A stretch of 29,355 nt of DNA from Solirubrobacterales bacterium (GTDB lineage: Bacteria > Actinomycetota > Thermoleophilia > Solirubrobacterales > Solirubrobacteraceae), in the NCBI GenBank assembly GCA_003151895.1, contig PLYX01000240.1, positions 13,481 to 42,835 on the forward strand, given 5' to 3'. Positions 23,360 through 29,355 of this stretch are shown here, one piece after another (the first letter of the stretch is position 1; each line of letters opens with the position of its first letter). Made by a program: the position numbers and the translations under genes. The notes beneath the pieces were generated by a model. The model was not told the DNA's origin. It was given only the letters and a program-made list of their open reading frames with translations, and did not search any database.

Positions 23360-23431
23360 CTCGATCCCTTGCTCTCGGCCTTGTCGACGTTCGTTCTCGA
23401 CCCCTTGCTCTCGGCCCTGTCGACGTTCGTT
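23360..23431. repeat. 36-bp direct tandem repeat, two copies
   Basis: Copies 23360-23395 and 23396-23431 differ at two positions. The unit starts CTCGA(T/C)CCCTTGCTC and contains TGTCGACGTTCGTT. A degenerate third start (CCTCGATCAACG) follows. Each unit includes the palindrome GTCGAC. Iteron-like binding sites are possible but unproven. Confidence 0.75.
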
Positions 23432-23534
23432 CCTCGATCAACGTCCTCGCTCTGTCACGCTCGACCAGCCCGCACCTGCCCGTGAGCGATTCTCGGCCAG
23501 CTTTCGCTGCTGAGACGCGCTGAGAGGACGCCCT

Positions 23535-23561
23535 CCGAGACCCCCCTTCAGGGGGGCTCGG
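23535..23561 (+). other. Strong stem-loop upstream of the transfer-type module
   Basis: CCGAG-A-CCCCCC, loop TTCA, GGGGGG-CTCGG: eleven base pairs with one bulged A. There is no T-run. It could insulate the downstream promoter, block read-through or be a single-strand origin hairpin. Confidence 0.5.
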
Positions 23562-23599
23562 ACATCGCGAGCTACCTGCTCCGGTTGTCGGCCCGCCGC

Positions 23600-23628
23600 T
23601 TGACTATCCCCCGACACGGGCCTACAAG
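23600..23628 (+). promoter_or_regulatory. Candidate promoter of the 23696 module
   Basis: TTGACT (23600-23605) and TACAAG (23623-23628) are separated by 17 bp. The last base of the -10 box deviates from T. It would start a leader of about 60 nt ending in AGGAG and ATG 23696. Confidence 0.4.
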
Positions 23629-23695
23629 GCGCTCCACATCCATGCAACTCGGTCACGCCGAACACGGCGCGACCGCGACCGTCAGGAGCTCTGCC

Positions 23696-24655
23696 ATGTC
23701 GCCTGCCGTCTCATCCCCACTGCCAACCCGGCGCCGGTCGGCGTCGCGACGCAGTTCCCATGCTCGGCCGCTTCCCCGCATCTCCACGACTCCCCGCCGG
23801 GGCGAGGGGATCGTCGCGGGCAGTCCACTCGCCGGCTACGTCGACGGCGAAGGCCGCGCCCGCGAGCTGTTTGCGCTCCCAGGCCACGGCGGCAGCGTGC
23901 TGGTGCTCGACCGCGACGCCGCCACACTCTGCGACCGCCGGCTTGTCGCGCACCTCGCCGCCGACGAGCCACGCGAGAACGCGGCGCTCGTCTGCAGCCA
24001 CTACCTACACGACACGAGCGGACGCTGGTGCCGGCGTGTGCGTCCCGAGGATCTCCAGATCGCCCCGTTCGTCCAAGTCGAACGCGAGCAGCAAGGCGAT
24101 CTCGAAGCGCAGCACACCCGTGTGGTGGATCGCGACGGCAACGCCTACCGCCTCGAACTGCTCCCCGGCGAGCGCTCCACCGCCCAGCTGCGCTGGTGTC
24201 GGCGCTCCGCGGAGGCATATAACTCTCCAGGGGAGCAGGCCAGTCTGCGCGACGTCATCGCCGCGCTCGAGAGCTACGAGCCGGCGCGCACGCTCACCGA
24301 ACGCGCCATCACGCTTCATTGCGAGGATCCCGGTGTCTCGCTGACGCGTCTGCGCTGCGAATTCGACCGGCTTTGCGTCAGCCCGGTCGTGCTCAACCGT
24401 GGCCTGCGCGAAGCGGTGCTCGACGCGATCAACCGGCACGGCACGAGCATGAGCGAGATCGCCTTGCGTTGCGGCATTGTCAAGCGCGACCGTCGCGGCA
24501 AGGTCAGCGGCGAGACGAGCTGGCTCGCGCGGCGCATCGGGATCATGCCCGAAGGGGGAGAGAAGGCGATCACGCCTTGGATCCACAGCGACGTGCTCGG
24601 CGCCATCGCGCGCAAGGGCCTCGGCATCAGCCCGCGTGAGGTCGAACTCCAGTGA
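23696..24655 (+). CDS. Unknown protein at the head of the conjugation-type module
   Basis: A 319-residue protein. ATG 23696 is chosen because AGGAG lies 7 nt upstream; the frame is open further 5' but without a site. The N-terminus (1-35) is Ser/Arg-rich and probably disordered. The middle holds GSVLVLDRDAATLCDRRLVA and the Cys/His-containing SHYLHDTSGRWCRRVRPEDL. The C-terminal 80 residues (LREAVLDAINRHGTSMSEIA, LRCGIVKRDRRGKVSGETSW, LARRIGIMPEGG) look like a DNA-binding helix-turn-helix region. It is first in a same-strand run with a receiver-like regulator, coupling ATPase and replication-relaxation-like gene, so a DNA-processing or regulatory role is a fair guess. No family recognised. 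Confidence 0.6.
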   Translation: MSPAVSSPLPTRRRSASRRSSHARPLPRISTTPRRGEGIVAGSPLAGYVDGEGRARELFALPGHGGSVLVLDRDAATLCDRRLVAHLAADEPRENAALVCSHYLHDTSGRWCRRVRPEDLQIAPFVQVEREQQGDLEAQHTRVVDRDGNAYRLELLPGERSTAQLRWCRRSAEAYNSPGEQASLRDVIAALESYEPARTLTERAITLHCEDPGVSLTRLRCEFDRLCVSPVVLNRGLREAVLDAINRHGTSMSEIALRCGIVKRDRRGKVSGETSWLARRIGIMPEGGEKAITPWIHSDVLGAIARKGLGISPREVELQ

Positions 24656-24695
24656 ACGCCTGCTTCGCGAACGGCTCGGGCGAGATCGCCTCCCG

Positions 24696-25457
24696 ATGAA
24701 CGCCCGTCTTGCCAGCTCCGCGGCGTCCCTGGGCGTTGACGTCGACCCGCGTGACGCCGCGATCCTCGTTGTCGAGTCAGGCGCGCCGATCGGTCGCGAA
24801 TTGGTCGAGCAGCTTTGCGCCGACCGCTACCTGGCGGTGCTTGCCCGCACGGCGGAGCACGCCCGCGCGCTCGCCCTCGCTCAGCCGATCCGAGCGATCG
24901 TGCTCGGGGCTCTCGACACCCCGCGCGACGCGCTCGACCTGCTGGACGAGGTCCGCCGTCCAACCATCCGCCAACCCCCCGGCCGACCTGTGTGGGACGA
25001 GCGCCTGCCCGCGATCCTGCTCAGTCCAGGCGCCACTCAGCTGGACCTTCTGCGCGCGTTCGAGATGGGCGCCGACGATTTCATCGCCCATCCTGCTCCC
25101 TACCTGGAGTTGCGGGCCCGCCTGAAGGCGGTGCTGCGACGCGCGGAGAATCTGACCTCCACCCGGCTGCTGCGCGTCGGCCCGCTGGAGATCGACACGG
25201 GCGCGCGCCTCGTGCGCATCGCCGGGGCGCCTGTAGCGCTGTGTCGCCTTGAGTACGAGCTGCTCGTTCATCTCGCCCGCAACCCAACCGGCGTCTGCTC
25301 CAAGCAGGAGCTGTTGCGTGCGATCTGGAACCAGCGCGCAGGCGCCGGCGCGCGCACCGTCGACAGTCACGCCAGCCGCCTGCGCCGCAAGCTCGACGCA
25401 GCCGGAGCCGGAGGGCTCGTCGTGAACGTATGGGGCGTCGGCTACCGCCTCATCTGA
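24696..25457 (+). CDS. OmpR-type regulator with a degenerate receiver domain
   Basis: A 253-residue protein. Residues 20-145 have receiver-like topology (DAAILVVESGAPIGRELVEQ, AIVLGALDTPRDALDLL, RAFEMGADDFIAHPAPYLEL). The key residues are missing: the acidic pair is ES, the phospho-acceptor Asp position is Ala in VLGAL, and the conserved Lys near the end is His. Residues 150-253 form an intact OmpR/PhoB winged helix (CRLEYELLVHLARNPTGVCS, VDSHASRLRRKLDAAG, NVWGVGYRLI). It should bind DNA independently of phosphorylation, and no histidine kinase lies nearby. ATG 24696 is taken; a GTG at 24638 would overlap the upstream gene. It probably controls this module. Confidence 0.8.
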   Translation: MNARLASSAASLGVDVDPRDAAILVVESGAPIGRELVEQLCADRYLAVLARTAEHARALALAQPIRAIVLGALDTPRDALDLLDEVRRPTIRQPPGRPVWDERLPAILLSPGATQLDLLRAFEMGADDFIAHPAPYLELRARLKAVLRRAENLTSTRLLRVGPLEIDTGARLVRIAGAPVALCRLEYELLVHLARNPTGVCSKQELLRAIWNQRAGAGARTVDSHASRLRRKLDAAGAGGLVVNVWGVGYRLI

Positions 25458-25580
25458 ACCCATCTTGACGGGCCCGAACGGCCCCTCATGCAGCACACCA
25501 CAGCGGCGAGCCCCCAGGCTTGCCGCTTCTCGTTAACCCCAGCGACCGGCTCCCAGCCGGTCCACAGAAAGGAGCGGCTC

Positions 25581-27209
25581 ATGCCGTCGTCTGAATACAC
25601 CGAACACCCGGTCGTCAACCCGCTGGCGCCCCTGGGCGAACTGGTTGGCTGGCTCACCTCAACCACGTTGCACATCATCATCGGAGTCCTCGTCGGGCTG
25701 ATCGCGGCGCGCGTCATGCGCGGCCGTCATTTGCGCTGGACGTGGGCCGCGTCGGCGCTCGTCGTCGTCGTGCTCGCCGGCTCCGAGCTCGCGGGATGGG
25801 CCACAACGCTTGACACCGCCGCCCTGTGCGCCGCCGTGCGGGGACGGCGCTGGCATCGCGAAGACCTCATGGCCGGTGGCGATCTGGCTGACATAGCCGC
25901 GGCCCGACGTGGACCGATAGCCGCGCTGCGCACGCTCTCACTGAAGCTCTCCGAGCGCTTCGGCCCCTCTCCGGCGCACAACGCGCTGCGCGACGGGCGC
26001 ATGATCGTGGGACGTACGGAGATGGGCGAGGTCGTGTCGATCCCGTTCGGCGCAACCGACGGCGGTAGGCACACATTGATCGTGGGCGCCACCGGCTCCG
26101 GCAAGACGGTCACCGAGACATGGATCGCCGCACGCGCCATCGAGGCGGGGCTTGGCGCCGTCGTCGTAGATCCAAAGGGGGACGCTCGCATGCGCGAGCA
26201 TCTCGCCGACGCGGCTTCTCGTGCCGGCCGTCGGTTCTTCGAATGGACCCCCGACGGGCCGTCGGTCTACAACCCGTTCGGCCACGGCTCGGCCAGTGAG
26301 ATCGCCGACAAGGCGCTCGCCGGCGAGCGCTTCACCGAGCCGCACTATCAGCGCCAGGCCCAGCGCTATCTCGGCCATGCCGTGCGCACACTGCGCGGCG
26401 CTGGAGTCGTGGTGAGCTTGGCCTCGCTCGTCCGGCACCTCGACCCGTCCTGGTTGGAGGTGCTCGCCAGGAGCCTGCCCGAGCAGCAGGCCCAGGCGAC
26501 CCATGAGTACCTGGACTCGCTGACCCCACGTCAGCGTGCCGACCTGGGCGGCGTGCGCGATCGGCTGGCGATCATGGTCGAGTCCGACGTGGGGCCGTGG
26601 CTCGACCCCGCGACGCCCGGCGCGCAGACGTTTGACCTGCTGAGCGCCATCCAACAACGGGCGGTCGTCTACTTCGATCTCAAAGCGGACGCCTGGCCCT
26701 TGCTCGCGCACATGCTCGGCGTCGCGATCGTCGGAGACCTGCAGACGACGATGGCCGCGCTGCAGCGCTCTCCGATCGCCACCGTGGTGGCGATCGACGA
26801 GTTCGCGGCGATCGCCGCCGAGCAGGTCGTGCATCTGTTCGGCAGGGCCCGATCGGCAGGCATCAACCTGCTGCTCGGAACTCAGGAGCTCTCGGACCTG
26901 CGCCCGGACGGTCGCAGGCAGTTGCTGGAGCAGGTGCTCGGCAACCTCTCCGCGCTGATCGCCCACCGTCAGGTGGTGCCCGAGTCGGCCGAGCTGATCT
27001 CACAGCTTGCCGGCAGCCGAGGTGTGTGGCGCACCTCGCAAAGCAACGAGGGCCGCTGGACGCGCACGCGTTCCAGCACCCCTCTCATCTCACCGGAGGA
27101 GAGCCGCGACCTGTCCCCGGGCTGGGCCGCGGTGATCGAGCTGGGCGCAAGCGCCTCGGCGCGCATCGTCCAGGTCTTCTCCTCAGTCCGCCGTTCCGAC
27201 GCCGGATAG
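25581..27209 (+). CDS. VirD4/TraG-like coupling ATPase (conjugative DNA transfer)
   Basis: A 542-residue protein. ATG 25581 has AAAGGAG 6 nt upstream. Two membrane segments (29-46 and 55-73) precede the cytoplasmic ATPase. Walker A is G169-ATGSGK-T176, followed by VVVDPKGDARM (about 194-204); Walker B is VVAIDEFAAI (D406-E407). Further motifs are GINLLLGTQELSDLR and NLSALIAHRQ, as in type IV coupling proteins that receive the relaxase-DNA complex and pump it through the membrane. It is followed 38 bp later by the replication-relaxation-like gene, the same pairing that is fused in the protein at 16700. No relaxase or type IV channel genes are visible in the window. Confidence 0.88.
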   Translation: MPSSEYTEHPVVNPLAPLGELVGWLTSTTLHIIIGVLVGLIAARVMRGRHLRWTWAASALVVVVLAGSELAGWATTLDTAALCAAVRGRRWHREDLMAGGDLADIAAARRGPIAALRTLSLKLSERFGPSPAHNALRDGRMIVGRTEMGEVVSIPFGATDGGRHTLIVGATGSGKTVTETWIAARAIEAGLGAVVVDPKGDARMREHLADAASRAGRRFFEWTPDGPSVYNPFGHGSASEIADKALAGERFTEPHYQRQAQRYLGHAVRTLRGAGVVVSLASLVRHLDPSWLEVLARSLPEQQAQATHEYLDSLTPRQRADLGGVRDRLAIMVESDVGPWLDPATPGAQTFDLLSAIQQRAVVYFDLKADAWPLLAHMLGVAIVGDLQTTMAALQRSPIATVVAIDEFAAIAAEQVVHLFGRARSAGINLLLGTQELSDLRPDGRRQLLEQVLGNLSALIAHRQVVPESAELISQLAGSRGVWRTSQSNEGRWTRTRSSTPLISPEESRDLSPGWAAVIELGASASARIVQVFSSVRRSDAG

Positions 27210-27247
27210 CCCAACCCATTCCCCAAAACGACAAGAAGGAGAGTCAA

Positions 27248-27979
27248 ATGAGCCAACAGGATCATCCACCCACGCTCGAGCAAATCGAGATTGTCCGCTG
27301 GGCGGCCTCGCTCGGGGCCATCACAGCCGAGGCGCTCGCTCTGCGGGCCGACACCACCAACGCCTCGGCGCGTGCGCGGCTAACCGTCGCGCAGCGTCGT
27401 GGCCTGCTCTCGCGGGATTGTCCGCTCGCCGGCCATCCCGCGCTGTTCACCCTCACGCGAGCCGGCTTGCGCGCGTGCGACGCGCGCGGCATCCAGGCAT
27501 GCCGCGTTAGCCCCTCCAATGCAAACCACCTGACGGTGTGTGCCGTAGTCGCCGCCGCACTCGAGCGTTGCTATCCGCACCATCGCCTCGTCGGCGAGCG
27601 TGAGCTGCGCCGCGACGAGCGCGAGCACGGACATCCGCTCGCAAGCGCTCAGCTAGGCGCCCTGTACGGCGGGGAGAGTCGTCTGCACCGCCCGGACCTC
27701 GTGCTGTGGCCGAACGAGCCTCACGGCGGGTTGCCGGTGGCCGTCGAGGTGGAGCTCACGATCAAGGCGCCACGACGGCTCGTCGAGATCTGTCGCGCCT
27801 GGGCGCGCTGCCGTACGGTCGCGGGGGTGCTCTATCTGGCGCCCGCGGACGTCGAGCGGGCGCTTTCGCGAGCGGTCGCCGAGGCGCGCGCTTGCGAGGA
27901 GGTCATCGTCGTGCCGCTGAGCGCCCTGCCGGGTGTCGGTGTGGACGCCGGCGGAGGGTCGGCGCGCGGGCGCGCGTGA
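27248..27979 (+). CDS. Replication-relaxation-like protein (winged helix plus nuclease-like fold)
   Basis: A 243-residue protein. ATG 27248 has AAGGAGAG 4 nt upstream. Residues 8-75 form a winged helix (LEQIEIVRWAASLGAITAEA, RARLTVAQRRGLLSRD, LFTLTRAGLRA). Residues 95-215 hold RLHRPDLVLW and LPVAVEVELTIKAPRRLVEI, a PD...ExE-x-x-x-K pattern of PD-(D/E)xK-like folds. This matches the plan of the replication-relaxation (PF13814-like) family of plasmid and conjugative-element proteins. The 16700 fusion carries the same two units at its C-terminus. It probably binds DNA near the transfer or replication origin and works with the ATPase encoded just upstream; whether it cuts DNA is unknown. Confidence 0.7.
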   Translation: MSQQDHPPTLEQIEIVRWAASLGAITAEALALRADTTNASARARLTVAQRRGLLSRDCPLAGHPALFTLTRAGLRACDARGIQACRVSPSNANHLTVCAVVAAALERCYPHHRLVGERELRRDEREHGHPLASAQLGALYGGESRLHRPDLVLWPNEPHGGLPVAVEVELTIKAPRRLVEICRAWARCRTVAGVLYLAPADVERALSRAVAEARACEEVIVVPLSALPGVGVDAGGGSARGRA

Positions 27980-28141
27980 GGGCCTGCGCGTGCGGCGAAG
28001 GGCGGCCAGGCGCTCGTTGTGCGCAGCGCATTTACCCCGTCAAATCAGGCCAAGACCGGGTTTTGGGCGCGCCGCGCCGAGAACCGTCCCAAGCGCCGCC
28101 TACCTTCAAACCGGGGCGAGCCAACAGCAAAGGAGAACACC

Positions 28142-28630
28142 ATGTCCTACTCGAACATCAACCGCGTCGTGCTTGTCGGTCGCCTCACCAGCGACCCCGA
28201 GTTGCGCTCGCTGCCGTCCGGCACGAGCGTCTGCGGCCTACGCCTCGCCTGCAACGCCACCCGCAAGAACGCCGATGGCGACTACACGGAGAAGCCCAAC
28301 TTCTTCAATGTCAGCGTCTTCGGCGCCACCGGCGAGTCGGTCCACCGTTACATGAGCCGCGGCCGCCGCGTCGCGATCGACGGGCGCTTGGACTGGCGCG
28401 AGTGGGAGACCCCCGAGGGCGGCAAGCGCCAGGCCGTCGACATCGTTGCCGAGAGCGTTCAGTTCCTCGACGGCCGCGGCGACCACGGTGACTCCGACGG
28501 GTCCTCAGACGGGTCCTCAGACGAGGGCTCCGCCGATGGCGCACACCCCATGTCGGGGCACAGGCAGGGCGGCGAGGAGCGCGAGCTCGTCGGCGTCGGC
28601 TCCGGGATCGACGACGACCTCGTCTTCTAG
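28142..28630 (+). CDS. ssb: Single-stranded DNA-binding protein
   Basis: A 162-residue SSB. ATG 28142 has AAAGGAG about 6 nt upstream. The OB fold occupies 1-110 (NINRVVLVGRLTSDPELRSL, FFNVSVFGATGESVHRYMSR, RVAIDGRLDWREWETPEGGK, VDIVAESVQFL). The tail is Gly/Ser/Asp-rich with a four-residue repeat DGSS encoded by a 12-bp tandem repeat (28496-28519), and ends GIDDDLVF. Standard SSB tips end DDDIPF, so the Ile-Pro pair is Leu-Val here. It lies after the transfer-type genes and before a terminator, which suits an accessory SSB that protects transferred single strands. It may instead be the only SSB of the cell. Confidence 0.93.
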   Translation: MSYSNINRVVLVGRLTSDPELRSLPSGTSVCGLRLACNATRKNADGDYTEKPNFFNVSVFGATGESVHRYMSRGRRVAIDGRLDWREWETPEGGKRQAVDIVAESVQFLDGRGDHGDSDGSSDGSSDEGSADGAHPMSGHRQGGEERELVGVGSGIDDDLVF

Positions 28631-28657
28631 CGCTCCCTTCAGTGACGCCTTCAGCGC

Positions 28658-28685
28658 GGCGGGATGTCCACAGCGACATCCCGCC
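28658..28685 (+). other. 11-bp perfect hairpin before the terminator
   Basis: GGCGGGATGTC (28658-28668) and GACATCCCGCC (28675-28685) enclose CACAGC. It stands just upstream of the intrinsic terminator and may reinforce it or stabilise the ssb transcript 3' end. Confidence 0.6.
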
Positions 28686-28687
28686 GT

Positions 28688-28708
28688 AGGCGCCAGGGGC
28701 GCCTTTTT
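28688..28708 (+). terminator. Intrinsic terminator after ssb
   Basis: AGGCGCC, loop AGG, GGCGCCT, then TTTTT in total. It is a compact GC stem followed by a T-run, the only classical one in the window. It separates the accessory module from the MaoC-type dehydratase genes. Confidence 0.85.
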
Positions 28709-28789
28709 GTATTTAAGGGGTCTAAACTGCCGCCGCGGTCTCAGCAGCGCGCCGCTACCACCCTCCCAGCCCATAAGGAGCCCTTCCCG

Positions 28790-29230
28790 GTGCCAGTCAA
28801 CACCAAAGCGATTGGAAAGACGTACGAGCCCACCACCTACGCGGTGGGCCGAGAGAAGATCAAGGAGTACGCCCGGGCGGTCGGCGAGACCAACCCACTC
28901 CACCTCGACGAGAAAGCCGCGCGCGACGCCGGCTACGCCGACGTGGTCGCCCCGCCGATGTTCGCCGTCGTCTACAGCTCCCCGTCGGTCGCCCCCTCGC
29001 TGTTCGACCCCGACGTGGAAATGAACTTCGCGATGATGGTCCATGGCGGCCAGGAGTTCGAGTGGGGACCGCTTGTCGTCGCCGGCGACGAGATCACCAC
29101 CACCGCGTCCGTCAAGGACATCTCAGAACGCGATGGCCGCGGCTACTACGTGTTCGAGTCCGTATCCGTCAACCAGCGCGGCGAGCAGGTGTGCCGCGGA
29201 ACCTGGACCAACATCGTCCGAGGAGTCTGA
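28790..29230 (+). CDS. hadA: MaoC-type hydratase/dehydratase, HadA-like subunit
   Basis: A 146-residue single hot-dog domain. GTG 28790 has ATAAGGAG 9 nt upstream. The N-terminus KTYEPTTYAVGREKIKEYAR, then AVGETNPLHLDEKAAR and DVVAPPMFAVV, followed by MVHGGQEFEWGPLVVAGDEI, is typical of the FAS1/HadA-type N-terminal MaoC domain. In mycobacteria HadA pairs with HadB as a (3R)-hydroxyacyl-ACP dehydratase of fatty-acid elongation; HadB carries the catalytic Asp-His. The HadB-like gene starts 6 bp downstream here. This is probably a core chromosomal gene and marks the edge of the accessory region. Confidence 0.85.
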   Translation: MPVNTKAIGKTYEPTTYAVGREKIKEYARAVGETNPLHLDEKAARDAGYADVVAPPMFAVVYSSPSVAPSLFDPDVEMNFAMMVHGGQEFEWGPLVVAGDEITTTASVKDISERDGRGYYVFESVSVNQRGEQVCRGTWTNIVRGV

Positions 29231-29236
29231 GTCGCT

Positions 29237-29355
29237 ATGGCCGATTTGACAGTAGGAGCCCAGATCCCCGAGGTGCGGGTTACACCCGACAAGTACCTCA
29301 CCGCCCGCTACGCCGGCGCCTCCGGCGACTTCAACCCGATCCACATCGACGAGGA
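29237..29355 (+). CDS. hadB: MaoC-type dehydratase, HadB-like subunit (cut by window edge)
   Basis: ATG 29237 follows the HadA-like stop by 6 bp. The visible 39 codons read MADLTVGAQIPEVRVTPDKY, then LTARYAGASGDFNPIHIDE. The signature ASGDFNPIH contains the catalytic Asp and His of R-specific hydratases/dehydratases. It is expected to be the catalytic partner of the HadA-like protein. The rest lies outside the window. Confidence 0.85.
   Translation, partial: MADLTVGAQIPEVRVTPDKYLTARYAGASGDFNPIHIDE

Larger units (their letters stand above)
22840..23695. other. Intergenic region of about 850 bp with tandem repeat, hairpin and promoter
   Basis: No convincing gene is seen on either strand. The left 80 bp would hold the promoter of the divergent double-TetR gene. 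The right 330 bp carry a 36-bp tandem repeat (23360-23431), a strong stem-loop (23535-23561) and a candidate promoter (23600-23628) for the downstream module. The size and structure would suit a control region or a replication/transfer origin, but no defined origin motif was recognised. Confidence 0.4.

Noticed and set aside
23360..23431. Possible CRISPR array
   Set aside because: The 36-bp units are directly adjacent with no spacers, and no cas genes are present.
22901..23485. Plus-strand frames in the 850-bp intergenic region
   Set aside because: Ser/Arg/Cys-rich compositions, no ribosome-binding sites, and disagreement with the tandem-repeat structure.

Overview
The window is uniformly GC-rich and reads like a chromosome of a high-GC actinobacterium. 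Several traits point to a Thermoleophilia/Solirubrobacterales-type organism: HadA/HadB-like dehydratases at the right edge, TetR regulators carrying an extra C-terminal winged helix, and TANNNT -10 boxes placed directly in front of start codons. That placement is an inference from gene style; there is no rRNA or other marker gene. Most of the window looks like accessory DNA, an old and repeatedly rearranged integrative or plasmid-derived region. Core chromosome seems to resume only after about 28,710.

Left part (1-4,320). A 5'-truncated TetR-wHTH regulator is followed by repeats and relics: two copies of a short MQSNDER-type ORF unit, an orphan MbcA/ParS-type antitoxin, and two broken membrane-protein genes head to head. 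Then come an intact Fic toxin with a small VbhA-like antitoxin, an ISL3 transposase tail, and a ubiquitin-like protein overlapping an apparently truncated E2-like gene.

Middle (4,320-13,600). A large unknown membrane protein converges on a putative two-gene restriction-modification pair (N6-adenine methyltransferase plus ExK nuclease-like protein). Next are a VapBC pair, a 297-bp duplicated piece of a coupling-protein ATPase spliced to a copy of the TetR gene tail, and a tyrosine recombinase tail fused to the MQSNDER leader. An MntA-like nucleotidyltransferase antitoxin with a frameshifted partner and a translationally coupled pair of unknown genes close this part.

Right part (13,600-28,710). 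A TetR-wHTH regulator and a GAF-SpoIIE phosphatase precede a 1,235-residue fusion of a VirD4/TraG-like ATPase with a replication-relaxation-like winged helix/nuclease-like tail. Two regulators follow on the minus strand (tandem-HTH XRE, double TetR). Then comes a plus-strand module: unknown protein, receiver-like regulator without phospho-acceptor, coupling ATPase, replication-relaxation-like protein and SSB, ended by a strong intrinsic terminator. The right edge holds a MaoC-type dehydratase pair (HadA-like, HadB-like partial), probably fatty/mycolic-type acid elongation.

The most notable points are: (1) coupling ATPase and replication-relaxation-like protein occur fused in one locus and as neighbours in another; (2) three toxin-antitoxin-type modules share an identical leaderless promoter layout; (3) a methyltransferase-nuclease pair; (4) chimeric duplications that recycle one gene tail; (5) a decayed bacterial ubiquitin-like locus.
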